Shown: one piece after another, positions 45,801 to 57,762 of the stretch
Layout of the letters: every line of letters begins with the position of its first letter
Position numbering within the stretch: the stretch's first letter is position 1
DNA from: Onchocerca lupi
Taxonomy: Eukaryota > Nematoda > Chromadorea > Rhabditida > Onchocercidae
Reading direction: 5' to 3'
DNA length: 64,000 nucleotides
Assembly: GCA_028564675.1 (NCBI GenBank)
Contig: JAOVVO010000004.1
Span: 62,001 to 126,000 of the forward strand
Notes under the pieces: model-generated
Database searches by the model: none
What the model saw: the letters and a program-made list of their open reading frames with translations, nothing else
Told to the model about the DNA's origin: nothing
Program-made: the position numbers and the translations under genes

Positions 45801-48639
45801 TTTAGGGTGAAGATGATTCGGGAGAATGGTTTGATGCAGTTCCTGCAAAACAAGGTCGTTTTTGGAGGCAATCTTCAACTACCTCAAGTTCAACGATTTC
45901 AGAAGAATGGAAAATGCGCCGAAACATTTCTGTCAATCAAAATTTGAAGGTTGCAAGAGTGAACAAGACAACTGATCCAATAAATTTAATGCTACCTCAA
46001 TCGGTAAACATAATTTATTAATTTTAAAACTGAAATTCTTTGCATTGATAAAATTTATTTTAAGGGTACTGCAATTATGTTTGTACAAATGGAACTTTGC
46101 TCACGTACTCTCAGCGATTATTTTGCTGAACGAAATGCCGGTATTTTTTTTTTTTACTTTCATTTTTTGGAGGTTATCATTAATGTTTAAATTGGATACC
46201 AGAAAGTTTTTTTTTTTTTTCTGATTATTGAAATATACATCGTGAATTAAATTCGTTATAGAAATCAGACCAAAGATAGATCGACAACTGAATAGAAGTA
46301 TCATGGAGCAATTGATGTCTGCAGTGGCTCACTTACATTCCAAAAAAATTATTCACCGGGATATCAAAGTTTGTTTTTCTTCTCCTTAGGTTTTAGAAAA
46401 TCAATTGATTATTTTTATTTTAGTTCATAACTTGAAAAAAAAGTTCAAAAAATAGCAATGTTATCGTGTTTTTCGCCGAGAAATGGTTTTATTTTAATAT
46501 CATTTGATTGATTTATATCAATTTCATTTGCTTTTGTTTATAAAAATAATTTTGCTCTAATATAGTTTTGGAAGTTCGAAGTAATTTTCAAATTATTTGC
46601 ATTATTCAACTCATTTGTACATCGCATTAGTGATTTTCTTAATTAATGAACTCTTGAATTTCTGACATTATTTTTTACTAAATTTGAAGTTATTATTTGT
46701 TTGACATCATCTTGACGTAAGCAATATTGATTTTTTTTTACATTCTAAAAGTTGCGAAAGTTCTTTGTCTCAAAATATATATTATCGATGAGTAGCTTGA
46801 AATATAGTTTAATTGCTTTGATTTTAAATCAATACTATAAAGGTTAAATATGATCCAATTTTTGAACACCAAAACAATTAAAATTTCTAAAGCAGAAAGT
46901 AGTGCTCATTGAATTTGATCATACTACTTGAATTTTTAATTATTAAATTAGAAACAGTAATGTCTGTACTTAATATAATTTGATTTTAGCCGAGCAATAT
47001 TTTTCTTCGTAATGAGAGCTCTTCTCCATTTCCATCCGTACTTTTGGGCGATTTTGGACTAGCATGTTTGCATCAGACTAAAATGGTTTATAATACTATA
47101 GTTATTGAAAACGAGATAACAATCACACACAGTGAGGGTGTTGGTACTTCTGTGTACACAGCACCTGAACAGCAGAATTCTACTGTCTACGATACTGCAG
47201 TAAGTAAATATTATTCTTTTACATGGAATTTAGAATAATTTGCTTGTAATTTTAATTTTAATGTGCATTAAGGACCATGAAAGCTATATTGTGTAATATT
47301 TTAGTGATTAGATTTCATTAACCCCAAAAGCTATCAAGATTTTTTTATCCATTTTTTTGAACTAAAAATGCATTCTAACTATTTAATGAAATACTCAGGT
47401 AGATGTGTACAGCGCTGGAATTGTATTTTTTGAGTTATGTGTTCCATTTTTTACACAAATGGAGCGATTAGAGATTATTGGGAAGTTGAAGAAAGGAAAA
47501 TTGAGCGAAGAATTCAAACTTACTTTTCCTGATGAGGTTCGCCATTTTTTGATTTGTGACTGAAAAATCACCCTAATCTATCTTCATGTCGTTAGAATTA
47601 TTTCCATTCAAAATTTCCACACTTTATCATAGCAACAAAGTATAAAAAACATGAGGTATATTTCATTACATTCCCAGAATTTTCTTCATCAAATCCATTC
47701 AGTTCTGTTTCCTCATCTTAGAATGCACAAGAGAATTATGAAAACAGCTGCATAAAAGCCTTGAAAGTGTTCTCTCATCTATCTTAGTACAATCATTATT
47801 TCAATAACCACATGATGAACGTCACTAATTGAATGTCAAAAGTAATCATTCTGTTAGTTTCCAATAAGCTGATTACGTGGTGAAAATAATAACCAAAATT
47901 GAACTATATGACTTGTTACAAATGAACTTGAACCTAAATAGTTTTTCTAGATGTGTGCTCAGATCTGGTAATACCGAGATCATTGCACTGAAAAACTGAC
48001 CGATATGAGTATTCTAGCTAATTATAAAATTCATGAAACTAATCAAGAAATCAAAAATTTTTCTGAATTTCAATAGATGTTAGTATTGTTAAGTGAAATA
48101 GCATGCCATCGATGTACTAGATCTATTAATTTCTTTCGACCATCTTTATCTTTCTTACTTTATTCGACAGTGTATTATATTCATTCATAAAATGAAATTT
48201 AGTGTTATGTCGATGTTGTTAAATGTTGGCCAGTATCAATGCACAGAACTTTTAAAATACTGGAGTAAACTTTGTCTATTTCGATGTGCTTTTATCGATT
48301 TTTATTTTGATTTCACGATGAGAAGTAAAGGGTTTTGTGAAGATCACATCAGGCAAAGAAATTTTTATTATTTGTCCCACGCAGTTCGTATTTATTAGCC
48401 ATTTATTATTGTATTATACTGATCAACAGTCATTGATCACTGTCATATTTCAGGCAAAGTTAATTCAGGAATTGTGTAAAGAGAATCCTCAAGAACGACC
48501 TCATGCTTTTGAAATTGTTGCTAAACTTGATAAAATTGGAGAAAATGTGGAATCTCTCAAGGACCGTATTCATGAGCTTGAAAAAGAGATTGTACGACTG
48601 CGAAATCTTTTACTCGACAATAATATTAGAGAAATTTAA
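42807..48639 (+). CDS. EIF2AK1: HRI-type eIF2-alpha kinase (EIF2AK1-like)
   Basis: Phosphorylates Ser51 of eIF2-alpha to shut down translation; in vertebrates it responds to haem deficiency and mitochondrial stress. Thirteen exons join in phase from ATG 43312: 43312-43381, 43764-43916, 44215-44347, 44571-44682, 44935-45015, 45244-45374, 45513-45600, 45806-46003, 46065-46140, 46262-46368, 46990-47199, 47399-47536 and 48454-48639 (TAA); 560 aa. N-terminal MEIFFASIIEMLCDG and VLRQVAGCFIHSSYL match the HRI N-terminal domain. Kinase: GCGGFGQV (147-154), AIKK (K169), an acidic insert about 210-322 typical of eIF2 kinases, HRDIK (379-383), DFG (404-406), VGTSVYTAPEQ. The end, LKDRIHELEKEIVRLRNLLL, is the HRI coiled coil. 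Two further in-phase acidic exons (42807-42864; 43223-43265, then a 42-nt intron and a T-GAA-ATG start of the next exon at 43308) probably extend the N-terminus; their first coding exon was not found. Confidence 0.9.
45127..45196. repeat. 35-nt tandem duplication in kinase intron 5
   Basis: Two identical adjacent copies (45127-45161 and 45162-45196) beginning CTGGTACAGATCTAATTTTG and ending TTAATTTAAA. The identity shows a recent event or an assembly join. Confidence 0.85.
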
Positions 48640-48761
48640 AGTATATAATTTTATACATAGTTATTATTGCTTCTTGAGGATCTGGCCATTTATTTTAACT
48701 TCATTTGATTCTGTTCATTTTATTCCGCTTTAAAAAATTGTTCACTTATTTTTCTTATTGT

Positions 48762-48767
48762 AATAAA
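48762..48767 (+). terminator. Polyadenylation signal of the HRI-type kinase gene
   Basis: AATAAA 123 bases after the kinase stop codon, the first canonical signal downstream on the plus strand. Confidence 0.55.
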
Positions 48768-50327
48768 TTGAAATCAACCGATGTTTACATATTTTTCTTA
48801 TTTCATGATTAGAGATCTCACGTTATGCATAGTAGTTAATCAGATAATTAAGTTTTATTATTGGATAATCTTTTAAGGATCAGATAGAAGCTGGCCGAAA
48901 GGCACAAGATTTTCCTACTATTTTAAGTCTTTATTGTCTTTTTTTCATTTTATCGTCCTTTTTGTTGTGTCACTGTAGTTTTTCAAGTATGCTGTTTGAA
49001 AATATTGAAGTTCAGCTCCAATATTTATCTTATCAATACGTGGTATTCAGTTTACGCCTATCTTGAATCGATTGCTCACAGCCTAATCTCAGAACCAGGT
49101 TTAAATGAAAAGGGAAAGAAAGTAGGAAAGATTTTGAATGCTGAATAAAATATGTATTTTTTACATGAATTATCGTTTCCAAAGTAGCCCAGGAATTTTT
49201 CAAAAATTGTTTCCAGGGATTTTTTTCTAAAGAAATTATTTTAATTTCATTGATTTTATCCTTCTTTTCATGAATAATATACATCATATCTCTTTTCCTT
49301 TGCTTATATGAAATTCTCGATGCCTAAAATGAGTTAGTTTTTGTGTCGCTTGTTTAGTTGCGTAAATTTTCGATTTTTCCGTAAGTGATTGGAATCTTTG
49401 TTTTTCAAAATGTTTGCTTCGTTGTTCAAAATAGAAGAAATTTTGGTTTTTTCTTTTTGAAAATATGAATAAAAGTTGTTCATATTGTGATATACCTGTT
49501 TGTGGGATGTTAGTTTCGAGTTCGATGAAATATTTTGCCATATTCTTTATTTTAAAGGATGAATTAATTGAGAGCTTTCGGGATCCCCTAGGAATCAAAT
49601 GTAGATCTGTCCCACATCATCGGAAGCGTATTGTATTGAATAATAAAATAATTATAAAACAAATAAGTTAAGCAGATATGTAAGAAACAAATGCAAATAT
49701 TTATTAGGGATATATGGGAAGATTTCTCCAGAATTCTGTACATAAATTTTTTAAACGAATCAGATTCGAAGTTTCAGCCCCTCTCCTTGCCATAAAATTT
49801 GAATCTTTTCCTGTAAGTGATGATGTCTTGCTGTCACCCATTTCTTCATTTGCCCATCTGTTGACATATTTTTCGAGAAAGAGGAGGACGAAAAGAATGA
49901 AGGAGAAGGAGATGAAAATTTTGACGAAACTACTGACATTTTGTGTCTGATTTTCTCCTTTTTTATACTCTTTCTTCATGTCATGATTGATTGCATCTTT
50001 TTTACATGTTTTAATTACCTAATAGTAAATGAGGTACCGTTATCAAGATTTGAGTATAATTTTTTAATGAGTACACAATAGATAAATACGGTACTTATCA
50101 TGTGACATATGTTAAATCACTCTTCCTCGAATGCTCTGATATCGTTATACAATATCATTGGGGATCGTGATAATTACTGGACAGATATGAGAATTGTGAT
50201 TATATGATGGTTGTCACCAGATTGGTTCATATTGTTATTAAATTTTGTCATTTGATATATACCTCGTATTTTTAGACTTTCGATAAACTTCAGTAAGCTT
50301 AGTTTCTCAGTTTTTTAAAATTTTAGT
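48768..50327. other. Gap between kinase and RABGGTB genes
   Basis: Apart from the small minus-strand frame at 49704-49979 nothing is supported. A 104-codon minus frame at 49284-49598 lacks any signal or splice support. The right end carries ATTTTAG immediately before T-ATG of RABGGTB, a likely trans-splice acceptor (50320-50326). Confidence 0.4.
49704..49979 (-). CDS. Hypothetical small single-pass membrane protein
   Basis: Single-exon minus-strand frame of 91 codons. Basic/polar N-terminus (MKKEYKKGENQTQNV), one hydrophobic span (FVKIFISFSFILFVLLFLE), then a polar tail with MGDSKTSSLTGKDSN. The stop codon is followed at once by AATAAA on the same strand (CCCTAATAAAT), as in a very short 3' UTR. 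The opposite strand is also open over much of it, and no homologue comes to mind. It sits between the kinase and RABGGTB genes on the opposite strand. Confidence 0.3.
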   Translation of the reverse strand: MKKEYKKGENQTQNVSSFVKIFISFSFILFVLLFLEKYVNRWANEEMGDSKTSSLTGKDSNFMARRGAETSNLIRLKNLCTEFWRNLPIYP

Positions 50328-53300
50328 ATGGATATTTTCCTTGATTATTGTCGTAAAGATGTGGATATTAACGAAGACGCAATCAGTGAATTGTTACTTA
50401 CAAAGCATGTGGATTTCATCAAACAATATGTCGAAAACAAAGAATCTTATGTAAGTAATTCGCTTAATGACTTCTTACCTTTTGGATGCTACGGAATTAT
50501 GTTTGCTAGACATTCTAGAATTTTACTTTTTTTACGTGATTCATACTTTCTTTAGTATATCTCACATTTTCATTTGTGTCATCGATAATATAAAAATTGT
50601 CTATTGCCCCGAATCATATTGAGTTTGCAGATAGTCTAAAAGAAGGTTAATATCTTTAAATAATCATTTTTCATTAACGGTCAGAATCAATATTATTGTT
50701 TTGATACTGTAAATAATTAATCCTTTACATCACCTATAAGAAAGACATATTAATCTTAATATAGTTTTTTACTTGCAATTTTCATTTTTCCTCGTCGTGA
50801 AATGAATTTGAGAGTTCAGCTGTGATTTCCTTGAAGTATCAACTTTCACGACTTTTAATTATAGAAAAATGTTGCTGCGGAATATCTTCGAATGAGTGGT
50901 ATATATTGGTGCTTGCAAGCAATGGACATAATGGGGAAATTAGATGAAATGGATATTAATGAGATTGCTAATTACGTGAAACAATGTCAGCAACCAAGTG
51001 GTGGCTTTGCACCTGCTGAACAACATGATGCCCACTTACTGCATACATTGAGTGCTGTACAAGTAAACTTGTGCTTATTATTATCTAAATTGTTACAGAA
51101 GCAATCGCTGCTGCTGTATATCTGATAATTTGATTCTATTCTGCAAATAGACACACACAAACATATAGCAATTACGCTTTTGTAAACGAATTTAATAGCA
51201 GTGAATTCCTAACCGAATTTAGATTTTCTCTCAAATGAATACATATAAAATAAATCATGCGATTCATAATAGCACTGATTGATTTTAATAGTTGTCGAAA
51301 GTAGATATTATGGGAAAAAAATTGCGACTCATTTAAAAATCAAAGCAGCATGTTCATTTCACTTTTAACTTCATGAAGTCTAAGAATCAAGTCATTTTTT
51401 TAATGGCCAAATGCGCGTAAATTTATCTATATTATATCATGAAACGAACCGTTGACTTCTAATGACCGGCCCTGACGCACCTGTGACTTCTTTTCTTGTA
51501 AGTTTCCTTTGACTCGTATTTGCCGCCCGTAATTCATAGTTTACCACATGCAAATAAATATGCTAATGAAGGATTATGTTGCGGCACTAATCAGAAGAGA
51601 GGTTGAGAAGGTAAAAGTATCATTGTGCAATGTAAATCAGTTCATCTTTTTGGGTTAAAAATTGATGATTGTGTCCAATTATTATCGCATTTTCCTTGTA
51701 CTCTGTTTTTCTCGCTTCTTAGATATGGATTTACCAAAGTATATCATCATCACTGATCTTCTAGATCTTTATCATACATTCTTATCGACCATTATTGATA
51801 GATTATTTTACTCTTTATTTTTTTGTGCATTTTAAATTAAGAGTGATTTCAATCATGGATATATTATCATGTTTTTCAAAATCTTGAATCTAAGAGACCT
51901 GGAAATATAATTAAACTGGGAATTCATATTTTACGCTATGTTATTTTTATATTTCTTACTATATTTTCAAACAAAAATAGAGTTTAACTTTTAAGAGGTA
52001 AATTTATTTTCTAATAAAAGTAAAGCTTAACTTTTAGGAGATAAATTCTAAAGACTCTTAGAATACTGAAAACAATACTGAAAACTCTGAATTTAATTAT
52101 GAATTTGTATTCTATAGAAAGCAGTAATTAGCAAAATATTAGTATCTGTATAATTCTTTGAAGAAATCCTTTGTTCAAATTTTTGAAATATTTCAGATAA
52201 TGATAATGCTGAATAAATTAGATGAAATTGATACAGATGCGGTAGCCTGTTATGTGACATCCTTACAAAATGAAGATGGAAGTTTTGGCGGCGATGAATG
52301 CAATGAGATTGATACTCGCTTCTCATTTTGTGCATTGGCGACGCTTCATTTAATTGTAAGTCTAGGAAAACATTCGTAAGTTTAAATATAATGGCGAATT
52401 TATTTGGCTGAAAACCTTTCTTTTTGAGATAGACTTAATAGTTCCTTTTTATATAGATCAAATGGAATGAAAATGACAGGAAATAAGATCGTTTAGTAAA
52501 AAAAAACCTATTGAGTACTCTGAGACTACTTTTTTTTTGGAAAGAGTAGATAAATTTTTGAAAGATGAAAGGAATTAACTCTCTTTGTTATAAAGTATTC
52601 TCTACGAGAATAGTTAGAATATAAACAATAGATTTTTATCCATTTTTGTAGGGAAGGTTAGAAAATTCGATAAATATAGAAAAGGCTACTGATTTCGTTC
52701 TTCATTGTTACAATTTCGATGGTGGATTTGGAACTAGACCTGGTTCAGAAAGCCATGCTGGACAGGTTTGCGATTGCAGTTATTTTCTTTTAGTATTATA
52801 TTTGGAATTTAATTTAAATAGTATTAAAAACAAAGAATTTTCTAACTATCAGGTATATTGCTGTTTGGGAAGTCTAGCGATAGCAGACTGCTTAGAAATG
52901 ATCGATGCTCAGCGAACAGCACGATGGTTGGCCGAAAGGCAATGTCGATCAGGTGGTTTAAATGGTATGTTTGTTTTTGCAAACTTTGTTTGCCCTATTT
53001 ATCTTATTTTATCAAAAAAAAAAACTAAATCTTGGATGAAAATCAAAAATTTAGATTTATATATTTTTAGCTTAACTTACATAAGGCTTTATGATTATAA
53101 AATACATTGCTTCTTGAGAGAATGACTTTTTTGAAGGGAAACAGTAAATTGAAAAAGCGATATCTCATTATCACTTTGGGATAAAAATACTTAGGTTGTT
53201 TCAGATATTTTTTCGATGAGAGGATAACTTTCTATAAATAATTTAAAAGTATAAAAGGGGAAATAAGATATAGTTAGAAAGATGGAAATAAATCAAGATA

Positions 53301-55313
53301 TAAATTTGTATCAATCAGACGAAAAAAAAGTTAAAAATGAACAGGAAAATTGTGAGAGATTAAAGGTTACATTTCAACAGAACTAGCTCTCTAGTTTTCG
53401 CCAAGTTAGCACTTCAAAATTAGAAAATTAATGAGCAAAACTAGCAGCTTTATGAACGATACAGGTTTTATTCAATTGACTATTACTTTTTCTGTAATGA
53501 GTAAAAATTATTCAGATTACTGGTATATGGAAAGATTTAGCAGTAACTAGTGACATAATGTATTGTATTGCTGCTGATGTTATATTACATCAGTTGATCC
53601 CTGCAGAGTGAATGAAAGGAGTGGAGGCGTCATTGGATAATAGCTGTGATGACACTATTTTCATCGAATAATTTACTAGGTACCCTGCTGCTGCTCCTCT
53701 TCATTCTGTCAACAATCTTGTCATCTTATTATGATCCATTTAATTAGATCAGTAAACTCTGCATTTAAGATCACTATACTTACACTGTCTTCTTATAAGA
53801 AGTTGCTTTTCTCAAATCTTCAAAGATTGCCATTAAAAAAAAATGCTGCACATTTATTTTCATTCCATATTTTATAATACAAGTGAAGTGACGCTTCATT
53901 TTAACAAATTTGTATAATTGTTTCTTGACTTCTCGTGATTGAGATTGTTTGAGTTACAACTTAAGAAACTGCATTATAATGATTATAATGATTATTGGTT
54001 GGTTGAAGTTTATGTTGAGGTTTTCACGAAGCGATGAAACATGGAGACTATGATATTCTTCAAAAGAAAGCGAGGAATAATTTTTAAAATCTCACAATTT
54101 TTCTTTTTTTTTTTTTGTGTATGCGATATAAATATAGGGGGATTTTTGAAATGGATCAAAGTGACCTTTGTGAAACGATACTGATGGAGATGTTTGTACT
54201 AAAGAGACGATTGATTAAAGGACGCGTGGCTGAAACATAATAAATTAGAATAGTTGTTCCTTTATCACTGTTCGTCAACTAACTGTACATAAATGTTACA
54301 TTCTCTTTAAAAGACTACACGATTTACGCATCATTATACGCATTATCGGTCATTTCATCAACAGGAGTGCATAAGGAGAAAAGAGGGAAGATGAGAATAT
54401 TCATAAAAGCTGTGACAATGTCTCTTAAAGGACTTAACTTTCTGTTGTATTTTTCGTTATGTACTAACAAACTGATTGCAATCAGGAAATACATGGTGAA
54501 TTTCATTCATTAATGTGTATGGAAACGTCCGTAGAAAATGTCTAATGCGAATTTAGATGCCTAGCACTAAACAGTACAAAAATGGACAAATACACATAAA
54601 TCTCTCCCTGACCATACAGTTGAAATCTGTTTTGTTTATTGTTTGAATATTTAAAGAAAATTTCAGGTAGACCAGAGAAGTTACCGGATGTTTGTTACTC
54701 CTGGTGGGTACTTGCATCATTGAGCATACTTGGACGATTACACTGGATTGATAATGTTAGTAATATTTTTGAGATTATTACTTATTAGAATCTTGTGACA
54801 AGAAACTTTACGTATTATAAATTGACAGCATACTGGCAAACTTTTGCGATTCATTCTATTGATTATATCATCTTTTTTCAGAAATCGATGATAAAATTCA
54901 TATTAGCTTGTCAAGATAACGATGGCGGTTTTGCTGATAGACCAGGCGATGTGGTAAATCAATATTTTACTTTGCATTTTCGTGGATGTATATTTTCGAT
55001 TTAAAGAATGAGTTCATTTATTGGTGTTAATACATTCATATTCTTTCTATCATTATTTTGATAGATCTCATTTTCTGCAAGTATAGGATTACCAAGTGAT
55101 AATCAGTTCATTACACAGTTTTGATAGTTTGAAGAATCATGTGTGTTTTTCTTCAGAATGTTTTTTGTAATTTCTTTTTAGACTGATCCTTTCCACACTG
55201 TTTTTGGGCTAGCAGGACTGAGCCTACTGGGTGCTTACAATGAATCATTGGCAGCAGTTGATCCTGTGTTTTGTATGGGGAAAAAATGTCTTGGTGATTT
55301 ATCTATTTGTTAA
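50328..55313 (+). CDS. RABGGTB: Rab geranylgeranyltransferase (GGTase-II) beta subunit, complete
   Basis: Catalytic beta subunit that attaches geranylgeranyl groups to Rab C-terminal cysteines, with the alpha subunit and Rab escort protein. Eight exons join in phase: 50328-50450, 50865-51062, 52197-52355, 52652-52765, 52853-52964, 54667-54755, 54882-54953 and 55182-55313 (TAA); 999 nt, 332 aa, the family length. Prenyltransferase repeats recur: [110 protein letters not shown] and DPFHTVFGLAGLSLLG. Zinc ligands D243, C245 and H294 are present (DVC and the FH of DPFH). Intron 5 is 1.7 kb with no gene inside. Very high similarity to the human protein makes this assignment secure. Confidence 0.96.
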
Positions 55314-57762
55314 AAAAAATTTTTATTGAAAAAACTATGGTAGGCTGTCTTATTTTTTTAATCAGATGCTGGATAGTTTACTACTCTATGACAATCTTTT
55401 TATGATATTATGCAGTTTTCTATGTAGTGCTTTTTACATATTCCTTTCTTTTTTCTAGAGCAAATATATTTTAAAATAAGTCTCTATACTAAGAATGAAA
55501 CTAGAAGATGCACTATTGAGTTTGTTTCAATTTTTTGAACAAAGAATGAAAAAAGGTGCTGATGGAAAATGCTTACCTTTTGCCTTATATTCTTTTTTCT
55601 ACTGAAGAGTGTTGTCATGTTTTAAGCTTTAGATGAAGTAGCTAACAAGAAAAGAGATTCAGTATTTTAGACATTTCTCATTTTTAAAAATTCGGAAAAA
55701 ATTATTAAAATGAGGTCAGTGTAGTGTGCATTGTATTGATATGTGAGGAAAGCGGAATGAACTGGAAAATAGATAATTAAAGGATGCAGTAGTGCACAAC
55801 AGCAATGTATCTTGTCATCAGTGTGTTACATACGGTTTTATAGCCATTATAAAGCTTTATATATGATTGAAATGCGATGCGGCACGTGTACACAGCAAAT
55901 GTTCACTTATCAGTTATCTACGAAACTAATATTATATTTTTGGTAAATGTTAAGTTAATCGTAGTTTTCATCGTTTTACAGACGCTTTTTTGCATTGTCG
56001 TTGAAGTTATAAATATAACAAATTGATGTTTCTGTTGGCAATAGAGATTGCGTCCATTGATTTCTGAGTTATTTCTCTCTTTTTGATGGTCTTTTTTTTT
56101 TCTTTTTTTTTTTCACTATTTTAACTGGTTGGAATTTACTTCTTCATGCATTTTTGTGAAGATTATAATCGCATCAAATTTATTTGACCAAAAATTTTGG
56201 AATGTAGTATGAATTCTTTGAAGACTTTTTTAATAATATTTTGTGACATAGATCGCTTGTTATTCAAAGCTAAAAAAAGTCTAAATCAATTCACTTTTAT
56301 GCATTCTCAAATCAGTCCAGAGTTCTTTTCTATAAGTTGATTTTTATTTCAATTAAAGTATTTTCATAAAAGATATCAGAAAAATATGACTTGATGAAGT
56401 CAAAGTAATTGATTTGAATTTGATATTTTTATGAAATAAAAAGATTAATATTGCTCTTCTTTTAATGAGTTAACTCGATTACGATTATTGATTTCAGTAG
56501 TAAAGCATGACGATGTATAAATTTTTAAATGCTTTACATTCTATGCAAGATATTCAGCCGGGAAATTTGGAACTCTGACCTCAGTTAATAGAAGATACAT
56601 AACAGTATCTTCAACTAAAAGTTAAATTTCGCTAATTTTTTTGGATTGGTTGGAACGTGCAAAATATTTACAGATGCGAAGAAATGAGCAACTTTAAGCA
56701 TAAGTTACCGTAAGGAGCAAGGAAAGGGGTTGGTTATACGTGACTAACTCACGTACGGAATTAAGTTTGATGTACTGGACATGGAGTGAAAATTGCAAAA
56801 AGAAAATTGAAGAAGCTTTGCATCAGAACTCAATAAAGATAAAGGTTGTCGAATATTTCACAAGCTCCCATTTATTTCTTCATTAGTTTCTTTTTTAGCA
56901 TGCTTAATTGCATCGTTTGTTCCACTTATCATGTAGTTTTTTTTTTTTTTTTTTTGCTGCATATGTTATAGTATATATAATCATTGCTACGAATTGAAAT
57001 AACTTCCATTTGAACTTTTTTTTTTTTTTTGAAAAGAGATTCATTATAAAAAATGATATAATGAATACAAGACAATACAGATCAAAAGAAGATATTTCCA
57101 AAAGAAAGATTCTATTGACAAAAAACATTTTCGTAAGTACATTATCGCAAATTATACGACAGAGAAAAAATGAAAATGCTTCCATGCAATATCTTTTTGT
57201 TTATCGTAATAATAAATCTCATATATGTCATATATGTGAAACTTAAAAATTGTTACATTCAAATTTAAGTCTAGAAATGTATCAAATCTAAAATTTGGAA
57301 ATTTAGAACCAAGTTTCGATGAAGAATTAACAAGCAAGTTTTTACCTTTTCCTAGCGTAATTGATTGAAGAAAATTAATGAAACGGTTGAATAATACCTG
57401 GTATGATTTGGTTCGAGAACCTGCGTTACTGTAAATTTGGATGGTCCATAACTGTAACATTGGTCTCTTATGTTTCAATTGCAAGATAAATTTCTGAAAA
57501 GCGTCACACGGTAAAATATTAAACGGAAACAACGCAACAGACGAGATGACGACAATCGTCATGATGGGAAATGAAGGGCGGAGGATGGGTTACTGTAAGA
57601 TTTGATGGATGACTAGCCTCCTTGTTCTTTTTCTCGGAAGTAAGAGAGGAGGGAGGGAAGGAAGACAGAGATTTGTGCCCCGCCCAAAAATTTAAGAAAA
57701 ATTGTTGATTGCATGAGATGACATTTCCGTGATAGGAGATTGCTAATGACATTACTGTGGAA
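55314..57762. other. Gap between RABGGTB and lin-32 (2.4 kb)
   Basis: No supported plus-strand exon. On the minus strand a frame starting at 57562 (MTIVVISSVALFPFNILPCD) looks signal-peptide-like and reaches an AG-GTATTA donor near 57398 after about 55 codons, 200 bp divergent from lin-32; I could find no continuation, so it is noted but not called. The interval probably contains lin-32 regulatory DNA. Confidence 0.4.

Noticed and set aside
49284..49598. 104-codon minus-strand frame
   Set aside because: Overlaps a plus frame, no hydrophobic or motif signal, no acceptor/donor support.
57152..57562. Minus-strand 136-codon frame with signal-peptide-like start, divergent from lin-32
   Set aside because: Only the first ~55 codons look plausible, ending at a GTATTA donor; no continuing exon was found to the left, and the rest of the frame is AT-driven.
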